NCBI GenBank assembly: GCA_934154785.1
Contig: CAKPGL010000001.1
Location: forward strand, 186,001 to 250,000
Length of the DNA: 64,000 nucleotides
Reading direction: 5' to 3'
Origin: an uncultured Bacilli bacterium
GTDB lineage: Bacteria > Bacillota_I > Bacilli_A > RF39 > UBA660
Under the pieces are notes generated by a model. That model had not been told where the DNA came from. It saw only the letters and a list, made by a program, of their open reading frames with translations, and ran no database searches. Below are positions 32,764 to 40,147 of this stretch, one piece after another (the first letter of the stretch is position 1; each line of letters begins with the position of its first letter). The translations under genes were made by a program, and so were the position numbers.

Positions 32764-34485
32764 ATGGATGCTAATAGTACATTATTATTAATTGTAATAG
32801 TTCTTGCTATAGTAGCAATTATAACTATTATTATTGTACTTAATACAATTCATAGTAAAAGAACTAAAGAATTAAAGAAAATTATTGATAACTTAGAAAT
32901 AGAAAAAAATAAAATAGATAGTGCACCAATTAATCCTGAACTATCTAAAGTAGAAAGTCTAGTTACTAATGAAAAAATGGAAATAATTTATCAAGGTTGG
33001 AAAGAAAGGTTATCTGATATAAAAGAACATCAAATACCAACACTTACTGATATGTTAATAGAAACTGAGTATTCTTTAAATAAAACTAATTATAAAGGTA
33101 CAATGTATAAAATAGCTAAACTGGAAATGGAAATATATAAAGTTAGAACTAACTCTGAAATATTATTAAATGAAATAAAAGGTGTTACTTCTAGTGAAGA
33201 AAGAAATAGAAAAACCATTACTGGTTTAAAAGCAGAGTATAGAGAATTGTATCGTAAATTTGTTTCTAATCAAAATGAGTATGGTGATGTAGCAAATTCT
33301 ATAAGCTTACAATTTGAAAATATTGCTAAAAGTTTTGAAGTTTTTGAACGTACTATTGAAAAGAAAGATGTTTTAGAAGTAGACGATATCATTAAATCTA
33401 TTGAAAATATGCTTAAAAATATGAATGTTACTATTGAAGAAGTACCATCAATATTACTAATGGCTAAATCAATACTTCCTAAACGAATTGAGGAAGCTAC
33501 CAATACTTATGAACAAATGGTAAAGGAAGGTTATCCTTTAGATTATTTAAATGTTGATTATAATATTAAAGAAGCTAAGAAAAAACTAGCGGATATTTTA
33601 GATAGAACTAGAGTATTAAATCTTGAAGATAATTTATTTGAATCAAAAGTATTACTAGATTATTTTGACACTCTATTTAACGATTTTGAAAAAGAAAAAG
33701 TTGAAAAAAATAATTATGAAGAGGCAAATTATAAATTTCAAAAGAAACTTAATAAAATTAATAAATTAGTTGATGAAATCTTTAAAGAATTATCAGAGAT
33801 TAAAAATATTTATAATTTATCAAAAGATGATATTAAAGTCTTAGAAGATATTAATAGTGACTTAAAACAATTAAATAAAGATTATGATATTTTAATAGAT
33901 AATACTAAAAATAGTAGTTTTGCTTATTCAAAGATTATAAAAGAAATAGAAAATTTATTTGTTAGATTAGTCGCTATAGAAGATAGTCTTGACAATTCAC
34001 TTAATGTAATTGGTGGTATGCGTGATGATGAATTGCGTGCTAGAGAACAATTAGAAGAAATTAAGTCTATTCTAAAAGAAGCAAAATCTTATATTAGAGA
34101 TTGTAATTTACCAACAATTCCTAAAAGCTATTATACAGAACTAAGTGAAGCTAGTGCCGCTATTAAAGAAATAATTAAAGAATTGGATAAAAAACCAATT
34201 ACAATTAAAATATTAAATACACGTGTAGATACAGCAAGGGACTTAGTATTAAAGCTTTATACTAAAACTAAAGAGTTAATGAAAAACGCTCGCTTTGCTG
34301 AAATGGCTATCGTTTATGGTAACAGATATCGCAGTAGTTTTGAGGGAATAGATAAAAACTTAACTTATTCAGAAGTATTATTCTTTAAAGGTGAATATAA
34401 AAAATCATTAGAATTAACTATTAATGTTTTAAATAGAATTGAACCAGGAATATATGATAAGTTGTCTAAGTTATATGGTGAATAA
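32764..34485 (+). CDS. ezrA: Septation ring formation regulator EzrA
   Basis: 573 residues, normal for EzrA. One N-terminal membrane helix (6-27) followed by spectrin-like coiled coils over the rest, with the typical IDNLEIEKNKI and IYQGWKERLSDIKEHQIPTLTDML segments. EzrA binds FtsZ, prevents Z-rings at cell poles and helps septal wall synthesis. The ATG follows TATAAT, 5 bases and GGTGAT. Confidence 0.92.
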   Translation: MDANSTLLLIVIVLAIVAIITIIIVLNTIHSKRTKELKKIIDNLEIEKNKIDSAPINPELSKVESLVTNEKMEIIYQGWKERLSDIKEHQIPTLTDMLIETEYSLNKTNYKGTMYKIAKLEMEIYKVRTNSEILLNEIKGVTSSEERNRKTITGLKAEYRELYRKFVSNQNEYGDVANSISLQFENIAKSFEVFERTIEKKDVLEVDDIIKSIENMLKNMNVTIEEVPSILLMAKSILPKRIEEATNTYEQMVKEGYPLDYLNVDYNIKEAKKKLADILDRTRVLNLEDNLFESKVLLDYFDTLFNDFEKEKVEKNNYEEANYKFQKKLNKINKLVDEIFKELSEIKNIYNLSKDDIKVLEDINSDLKQLNKDYDILIDNTKNSSFAYSKIIKEIENLFVRLVAIEDSLDNSLNVIGGMRDDELRAREQLEEIKSILKEAKSYIRDCNLPTIPKSYYTELSEASAAIKEIIKELDKKPITIKILNTRVDTARDLVLKLYTKTKELMKNARFAEMAIVYGNRYRSSFEGIDKNLTYSEVLFFKGEYKKSLELTINVLNRIEPGIYDKLSKLYGE

Positions 34486-34512
34486 TATTTAGGGGTTAGT
34501 TAGGAGAATAAC

Positions 34513-35049
34513 GTGGAATTACTAGATGTATTAGATGATAATGGTTTAAAAACTGGTATTACTAAAGATAAAGATGAAATATATAAAACAGGCGAATGGT
34601 TTCGTAGCGTTCATATTTGGATAGTAAATGATAATAATGAGTTATTATTACAAAAAAGGAGTCTTTATAAAACTACATTTCCTAATTTATGGGCTGTATC
34701 TGTTTCTGGCCATGTTATGGCTGGAGAAACTAGTATACAAGCAGTGATTAGAGAAATTAAAGAAGAACTTGATATTGATATAAATAGTAATCAATGTAAA
34801 TACTTATTTACAATTAGAAGACAAAATATTTTTAAGAATTGTATCAACCGAGTTTATGATGACGTTTATATTGTTAAACTGAATATTGATGTAGCAAATA
34901 CAAATATTCAAAGGACAGAACTAAATGAAATAAAGTACTTTAATTTATATAATCTTAAAGATATGTTAGAAAACTATGATCCAAGATTTGTTCCTTTAGA
35001 TTTAGAAAAAGAAGAATTATTTAAATATTTAGAAAGTAATATTTTATAA
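34513..35049 (+). CDS. Nudix hydrolase (YfcD-like)
   Basis: 178 residues, GTG start seven bases after AGGAG. Nudix box GHVMAGETSIQAVIREIKEELDI fits GX5EX7REUXEEXGU closely except at the last Gly (Asp). It starts LLDVLDDNGLKTG, as in the YfcD/IDI-like subgroup. The substrate is probably a nucleotide or isoprenoid diphosphate; I cannot choose. It lies in the ezrA-nudix-thiI run. Confidence 0.9.
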   Translation: MELLDVLDDNGLKTGITKDKDEIYKTGEWFRSVHIWIVNDNNELLLQKRSLYKTTFPNLWAVSVSGHVMAGETSIQAVIREIKEELDIDINSNQCKYLFTIRRQNIFKNCINRVYDDVYIVKLNIDVANTNIQRTELNEIKYFNLYNLKDMLENYDPRFVPLDLEKEELFKYLESNIL

Positions 35050-35109
35050 TAAAAAATATTGCTTTTTTTAAAAAATTATTATTTAATATTGTATGAAAGA
35101 AGTGAAACT

Positions 35110-36294
35110 GTGGATAAATTAATATTAATAAAATATGGTGAATTAACTACAAAAAAAGACAATCGTAAGTTATTTATAAAAATATTAAAAAATAATATAA
35201 AGAAAAAACTAGCTAATATTCCAGTAAATATAGAGTCAAATAATTCTTGTATGTATATAACTACTAACGAAGAATATTTAGATGAAGTATTAAATATATT
35301 AAATCATGTTTTTGGAATACATAGTATAGTTGTATGTGATAAAGTAAATAATAATATTGAGGAAATTTATTCTAAAGCATTAGAGATAATGCAAAAAGAA
35401 AAGTTTTCTACATTTAAAGTTGAAACTAAAAGATCAAACAAAGATTTTCCTATTCCTTCTTTAGAATTTAGTAGTAAAGTAGGAGCAGTAATACTTAAAA
35501 ATATTACTTGCAAGGTAGATGTACATAATCCTGATGTTATTCTTTATATAGAAATTCGTAATGAAGGTACATTTATTTATACTAATTCTAATAAAGGTTT
35601 AGGTGGATATCCTGTTGGTGTTCAAGGTAAAGGTTTATTAATGCTATCAGGTGGCATAGATTCTCCAGTAGCGGGATACTTAGCACTAAAACGTGGTGTT
35701 GATTTAGAGTGCTTATATTTTGAATCTCCTCCACATACAAGTATAGAAGCTAAAAATAAAGTAATTAAACTTGCTTCAATAATTAATAATTATTCTGGTA
35801 ATATTAAAGTACATGTAATACCATTTACCAAATTACAAGAGGAAATTTATAAAAATGTTCCTGATACTTATATTGTAACCATTATGCGTAGAATGATGTA
35901 TCGTATTGCTGAAAAGATCGCTAAAAGAAGAAATTGTAAAGTAATTATTAATGGAGAAAGTATCGGTCAAGTAGCAAGTCAAACTTTAACTAGTATGGTA
36001 GTTATTAATAATGTAACTAATATGCCAGTAATTAGACCAGTTGCGTGTTTAGATAAATTAGAAATAATAGATATTGCAAATAAAATTGGTACTTATGAAA
36101 CAAGTATTCTTCCTTTTGAAGATTGTTGTACTATATTTGTACCTAAACATCCAATTATTAATCCAGAACTTGTTAAATGTATAGAATATGAAAAATTATT
36201 TGATTATGAAACATTAATCAATGAGTGTATAAATAATATGGAAACAATTAAGAAATTAGATAATAATGATACTGATTATAGTGACATTTTATAA
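35110..36294 (+). CDS. thiI: tRNA 4-thiouridine synthase ThiI
   Basis: 394 residues from a GTG at 35110 (VDKLILIKYGELT, after AAGAAGTGA); the longer ATG frame has no SD. N-terminal ferredoxin-like and THUMP domains (to about 165) and a PP-loop ATPase with LSGGIDSPVAGYL (about 178-190). No C-terminal rhodanese domain, as in other Firmicutes, where a separate cysteine desulfurase or rhodanese supplies sulfur; a stand-alone rhodanese is at 58975. It makes s4U8 in tRNA. Confidence 0.93.
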   Translation: MDKLILIKYGELTTKKDNRKLFIKILKNNIKKKLANIPVNIESNNSCMYITTNEEYLDEVLNILNHVFGIHSIVVCDKVNNNIEEIYSKALEIMQKEKFSTFKVETKRSNKDFPIPSLEFSSKVGAVILKNITCKVDVHNPDVILYIEIRNEGTFIYTNSNKGLGGYPVGVQGKGLLMLSGGIDSPVAGYLALKRGVDLECLYFESPPHTSIEAKNKVIKLASIINNYSGNIKVHVIPFTKLQEEIYKNVPDTYIVTIMRRMMYRIAEKIAKRRNCKVIINGESIGQVASQTLTSMVVINNVTNMPVIRPVACLDKLEIIDIANKIGTYETSILPFEDCCTIFVPKHPIINPELVKCIEYEKLFDYETLINECINNMETIKKLDNNDTDYSDIL

Positions 36295-36319
36295 ACCAAA
36301 AATTACCAATAAAAAAAAC

Positions 36320-36348
36320 GTATGAAAAATCTCTTTGTACACATTCTA
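36320..36348 (+). promoter_or_regulatory. Sigma-G (forespore) promoter of the SASP gene
   Basis: GTATG (36320-36324), 17 bases, CATTCTA (36342-36348): an exact match to the forespore consensus GNATR and CATNNTA. A GTACAC/GTGTAC dyad surrounds the -10. Confidence 0.8.
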
Positions 36349-36371
36349 TTAGTGTACAGGAGGTGAGTACA

Positions 36372-36584
36372 ATGAATAACAAAACTTCAATGAGTAATTT
36401 AGTAGTTCCAGGAGCTAAACAAGCTATCGAAAGAATGAAATATGAAATCGCTAATGAATTAGGTGTTAACCTAGGTCCAGATGCTACTAGCCGTGCTAAT
36501 GGTTCAGTTGGTGGAGAAATCACTAAGAGATTAGTTAAAATGGGTGAACAACATTTAGGTGGTTCAAATTACCAAGCTAAATAA
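36372..36584 (+). CDS. Alpha/beta-type small acid-soluble spore protein
   Basis: 70 residues. Conserved blocks: MKYEIANELGVNLG with the GPR protease site at the Glu-Ile bond (YEIA), and GSVGGEITKRLVKMGEQHL. These proteins coat spore DNA and protect it from UV and chemicals. Start at ATG 36372 after AGGAGGTGAG. A sigma-G promoter directly upstream and a terminator downstream complete a textbook sporulation unit. Confidence 0.96.
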   Translation: MNNKTSMSNLVVPGAKQAIERMKYEIANELGVNLGPDATSRANGSVGGEITKRLVKMGEQHLGGSNYQAK

Positions 36585-36595
36585 TTATGAAAATG

Positions 36596-36620
36596 GACAG
36601 TTATATCACTGTCTTTTTTT
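36596..36620 (+). terminator. Terminator of SASP gene
   Basis: GACAGT/ACTGTC stem, loop TATATC, seven T. Confidence 0.85.
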
Positions 36621-36684
36621 AGTATATATTTATAAAAAATTCTATGTTTGCTTGTTTTAAATAATTAACTTGTCGTAGGGAACT

Positions 36685-37324
36685 TCATAAAAGACCAGCC
36701 GAAGCTTTAAAAAAAGAACTTCCCAGAGTAAAAAATGGTAGTTTAAATATTACTACTAAAGGTTTCTTTAAAAAATTAAGTTTTTCTAGTAAATGGAATT
36801 TAAGAGATATTATTCGTAATAAATTTAGAACTTCTACAGGTGCAGTAGGAATCGTTGGTTGTTGTACTTTGATAGTTTGTGCTTTTGGTATGTTAAATAG
36901 TATGAATCATTTTATAAAATTACAATTTAGGAATTATATAATTTTGATTATAAACTAACTTTAAAAGATAATTTAACTACAGAAGAATTAAATAGTTTAG
37001 AAGATATATATGGTTCTAGTACTAGTCAAACACTTGGTATAGAAAATAAAAGATAAAGATAATAATAGAGTTACTAATAATATCTTTGTTACTGATGCTG
37101 GTGATTTAGTTAGATTTAAAGATAAAAATAATAATTATATAAAAATTGATTCTAATGATGGTGTATATGTCACTAGTAAATTAGCGGAGACTAATAACTA
37201 TAATATTAGTACTCATTTAACAGCGATAATTGGTACATTTGTAGTTCCTTATTTTGTATTAAAACGTTTAGCTAGAAAAGTAAATAAGATAGATATGGTT
37301 AGTAGTTTAAAAGGTAATGAATAA
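36685..37324 (+). pseudogene. Decayed FtsX-type ABC permease
   Basis: Broken reading frames with clear remains of a large FtsX-type permease: first RPAEALKKELPRV and LSFSSKWNLRDIIRNKFRTS followed by a membrane segment GAVGIVGCCTLIVCAFG (frame 1), then after stops and shifts KLTLKDNLTTEELNSLEDIY, NNIFVTDAGDLVRF and the end IIGTFVVPYFVLKRLARKVNK. Stops occur near 36955 and 37055. No promoter or complete start. An intact relative of the same superfamily is at 40148. Confidence 0.72.
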
Positions 37325-37483
37325 CAATTTAGAATATCACTTTGTATTAAGTTGATATTCTTTTTAAATGTATAAATTTTAGGTTTATAGTAGTTCTAGT
37401 ATACAAAACTGTGATAAGTATTAATAATTTAATTGAAAAAAATATAAAATTGTATTATACTTTAGTTAGAAAGAAGGTAGTTT

Positions 37484-38161
37484 ATGAAAAATATAAGTAG
37501 TATTGTATGGGGGATAGTTCTTATTGCACTCGGATTAATATTTGGTCTTAATGCATTAGAGATTACTAAAATTGATATTTTCTTTGAAGGATGGTGGACT
37601 TTATTTATAATTATTCCTTGTTTTATTGGTCTTATAAAAGATGATGATAAAACTGGTAATTTAATAGGATTACTTATTGGAATAGTTTTATTACTATGTT
37701 GTCAAAATGTATTATCATTTGCCCTTGCTGGTAAACTTATTATACCAGTAGCGTTAGTTTTAATTGGTTTATCATTTATATTCAAAAATACTTTAAACAG
37801 TGCTTTGCGTAAAGAAATATCTAAGTTAAGTAAAAACACTGATAAATCTTATTGTGCTACATTTGGTGGTCAAAATCTTAATCTTGCTAATGAAGATTTT
37901 GATGGTTGTGAATTAAATGCCGTATTTGGTGGAATTAAGTTAGATTTAGTTAATGCCAATATTAAAGATAACAGTGTTATTACTGCCAGTAGTATTTTTG
38001 GAGGTATAACTATTTATGTACCAAAAGACGTTAAAGTAAAAGTTATGTCTACACCAATATTTGGTGGTGTTGAAAATAAACATGAAAATAGTGATGATAA
38101 AAAAGCTAAAACTTTATATATTAATGCAACTTGTGTATTTGGAGGAGTTGAAATTAAGTGA
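37484..38161 (+). CDS. LiaF-like membrane protein
   Basis: 225 residues. Four N-terminal helices (to about 105, with GIVLIALGLIFGLNAL and the WWTLFIIIPCFIGL block of DUF5668) and a C-terminal beta-helical LiaF domain with repeated FGG turns (CATFGGQNL, AVFGGIKL, SIFGGITI, PIFGGVEN, CVFGGVEI). LiaF represses the LiaRS envelope-stress system in Bacilli; no liaRS lies here. Its TGA stop overlaps the GTG start of the next gene by four bases (GTGA). Confidence 0.87.
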   Translation: MKNISSIVWGIVLIALGLIFGLNALEITKIDIFFEGWWTLFIIIPCFIGLIKDDDKTGNLIGLLIGIVLLLCCQNVLSFALAGKLIIPVALVLIGLSFIFKNTLNSALRKEISKLSKNTDKSYCATFGGQNLNLANEDFDGCELNAVFGGIKLDLVNANIKDNSVITASSIFGGITIYVPKDVKVKVMSTPIFGGVENKHENSDDKKAKTLYINATCVFGGVEIK

Positions 38162-38979
38162 CAAGTACTCAAAAGGTAATCAAATACTGTTCTTTAGCAT
38201 TAGCAATATTTTTAATAATTAGTATTATTAGCGGTATAGCGGGTGCTGTAGTAGGAATATCTGAATTGTTTGATAAAAGTAATCATGTGAGTGAAGACTT
38301 TAGTGATTTAGACATAAATAGTGATTCAAAGATACTTGATATTGATTTAAAATCTTCTAGTTTAACAATTAAAGTAGGAGATGTTTTAAAGGCAGAAACT
38401 AATAATAAAAACATTAATGTTAAACAAGATAATAATAGAATATATATTAAAGAAAAGAAAAATAGTTGGTTTACAAATGGTGGTGAACTAGTTATTTATG
38501 TACCTAGAGATTTAATATTTGATTTAGTAAATATTGATACTGGTGCAGGTAAAATAGAGATAGATGCACTTATTACTAATAGATTAGACTTTGATTTAGG
38601 AGCAGGTCGTGTTAATGTAAACTATTTAGGAGTATTCCAAAAAGGAAAAATTAGCACTGGTGCCGGAGCATTTACTATTAATAATGGTAATATGAATAAT
38701 ATTGATTTTGACTTAGGAGTAGGTAAAATAGATATTACAGGTTCTTTATTAGGTAGTACAAAAATAGATTCTGGTGTAGGATCAACTAATGTAAATATAA
38801 TTGGTTCTAAAGATGATTATAAGATAGATGTTGATAAAGGTTTAGGTTCTATTAACGTAGATGGTGAATCTTTAAAAGATAACACTTCTTATGGTAATGG
38901 TGTAAATACTATTGATATTGATGGTGGTGTTGGTAGTATTACAATTAATTTTAATAATGAAACAGGAGATATCTTTTGA
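38158..38979 (+). CDS. DUF4097 beta-helix membrane protein (LiaG-like)
   Basis: 273 residues, GTG start overlapping the LiaF-like stop. One N-terminal helix (about 10-32), then a right-handed beta-helix of DUF4097 type (about 60-265) with regular turns such as IDTGAGKIEID, FDLGAGRVNVN, ISTGAGAFTIN, FDLGVGKIDIT, IDSGVGSTNVN. Same family as LiaG; probably envelope-stress associated, facing outside. The coupling with the LiaF-like gene suggests a complex. Confidence 0.85.
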   Translation: MTSTQKVIKYCSLALAIFLIISIISGIAGAVVGISELFDKSNHVSEDFSDLDINSDSKILDIDLKSSSLTIKVGDVLKAETNNKNINVKQDNNRIYIKEKKNSWFTNGGELVIYVPRDLIFDLVNIDTGAGKIEIDALITNRLDFDLGAGRVNVNYLGVFQKGKISTGAGAFTINNGNMNNIDFDLGVGKIDITGSLLGSTKIDSGVGSTNVNIIGSKDDYKIDVDKGLGSINVDGESLKDNTSYGNGVNTIDIDGGVGSITINFNNETGDIF

Positions 38980-38988
38980 TATCTTTTT
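38967..38988 (+). terminator. Terminator of LiaF/DUF4097 operon
   Basis: AGATATC/GATATCT stem with TTTT loop and a T run; includes the stop codon. Confidence 0.65.
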
Positions 38989-39046
38989 AGTTATTTTGTA
39001 GACAATTTTGTCCTCTCTTTTTATGTCGTGTACTTTATATTTGTAA

Positions 39047-39340
39047 TTATATATCATTACTAAATACAAAGAGAATAATGAAGAAATTGGTTTAATATTT
39101 GTAAAGTCTTCTAATACACTCCTTAACGCTATTAAGCAAAGAAGAATGAAAAAACATTCTAATGATTTAACTGTAATTGATTATGGAAATGTTTTAGTTG
39201 ATTTAAGACAAAGTAATATTTCAGATAAATTTAGAATTTATTATACAACAGTAAGTTTTAGTCAATTAATTGATGCTTCAGATAAAAAAATAAGTAAAAT
39301 TATTAAAAATTCTAACTTAGTATACGAAGGGAATTTATAA
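39047..39340 (+). pseudogene. Gene remnant or short ORF, unknown
   Basis: Open frame of 98 codons without a proper start near its beginning (a stop at 39044 precedes it); the first ATG is at 39146 (MKKHSNDLTVIDYGNVLVDL). Reading continues sensibly upstream (EEIGLIFVKSSNTLLNAIK), so it looks like the 3' part of a truncated gene. Family not recognised. Confidence 0.4.
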
Positions 39341-39352
39341 ATTACCGTTATA

Positions 39353-39384
39353 AAAGATCATATTGCTTAAATAATGATCTTTTT
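39353..39384 (+). terminator. Terminator
   Basis: AAAGATCAT/ATGATCTTT nine-pair stem, 12-base loop, T run. Confidence 0.8.
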
Positions 39385-39416
39385 AATTTTACATAATTTG
39401 ACAAATTTTTCTATTT

Positions 39417-39451
39417 TTGTCACTTAGTTGTCACTTTTGATAAAATATAAT
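39417..39451 (+). promoter_or_regulatory. Promoter with tandem 11-base direct repeats
   Basis: TTGTCACTTAG (39417-39427) and TTGTCACTTTT (39428-39438) lie head to tail with an 11-base period and overlap the expected -35 of TATAAT at 39446-39451. OmpR-type regulators typically bind such repeats; the OmpR-type regulator at 42835 is the obvious candidate. Confidence 0.5.
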
Positions 39452-39473
39452 TACTTTAGAAAGGAAGTTTTGT

Positions 39474-40145
39474 ATGGAAATTTTAAGAGTTGAAAATTTA
39501 ACTAAAGTATATGGAAAAGGCACTACTAAAGTAGTAGCGTTAGATAACGTTTCTTTTTCAGTGGAAAAGGGAGAATTTGTTGCGATAGTAGGAGCTAGTG
39601 GTAGTGGTAAATCTACCTTATTACATTTAATTGGTGGTGTAGATAGACCTACTAGCGGTAAAGTCTATATCGATGGAAAAGATATTTATAATCTTAATGA
39701 TGATAAGCTTGCTATATTTAGAAGAAGACAGGTAGGGTTAATATATCAATTTTATAATTTAATACCAATTTTAACAGTAGAAGAAAATATTACTTTACCT
39801 CTTTCTTTAGATAATAGAGAGGTACCAAAACAAGACCTAAAAGAATTAATTAATTTATTAGGATTAGAATCTAGAAAAAATCATTTACCTAATGAACTTT
39901 CAGGAGGGCAACAACAAAGAACATCAATAGGTCGTGCTTTAATCACAAGACCCGCTATTATTTTAGCGGATGAACCAACAGGAAACCTTGACTCTAAGAA
40001 TAGCGATGAGATTGTCGATTTACTAAAGAAATCTAATAAAGATTATAAACAAACAATTATTATGATTACCCACAATATGGAACTAGCGGAAAAAGCTGAT
40101 CGTATTATAAAATTAGAAGATGGAAAAATTGTTTTGGAGGACTAA
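39474..40145 (+). CDS. ABC transporter ATPase (LolD/MacB/BceA type)
   Basis: 223 residues. Walker A GASGSGKST (about 38-46), Q-loop YQFYNLIP, signature LSGGQQQR, Walker B ILADEPTGNLD and the switch His in MITHNM. It is the ATPase class that works with FtsX-type mechanotransmitting permeases; the permease follows two bases downstream. In Bacilli such pairs often give resistance to peptide antibiotics and have an adjacent two-component system, as here. Confidence 0.96.
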   Translation: MEILRVENLTKVYGKGTTKVVALDNVSFSVEKGEFVAIVGASGSGKSTLLHLIGGVDRPTSGKVYIDGKDIYNLNDDKLAIFRRRQVGLIYQFYNLIPILTVEENITLPLSLDNREVPKQDLKELINLLGLESRKNHLPNELSGGQQQRTSIGRALITRPAIILADEPTGNLDSKNSDEIVDLLKKSNKDYKQTIIMITHNMELAEKADRIIKLEDGKIVLED

Positions 40146-40147
40146 GT

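Noticed and set aside
37484..38979. Complete lia operon
   Set aside because: Only LiaF-like and LiaG/DUF4097-like genes are present; the nearest two-component pair belongs to the ABC transporter.
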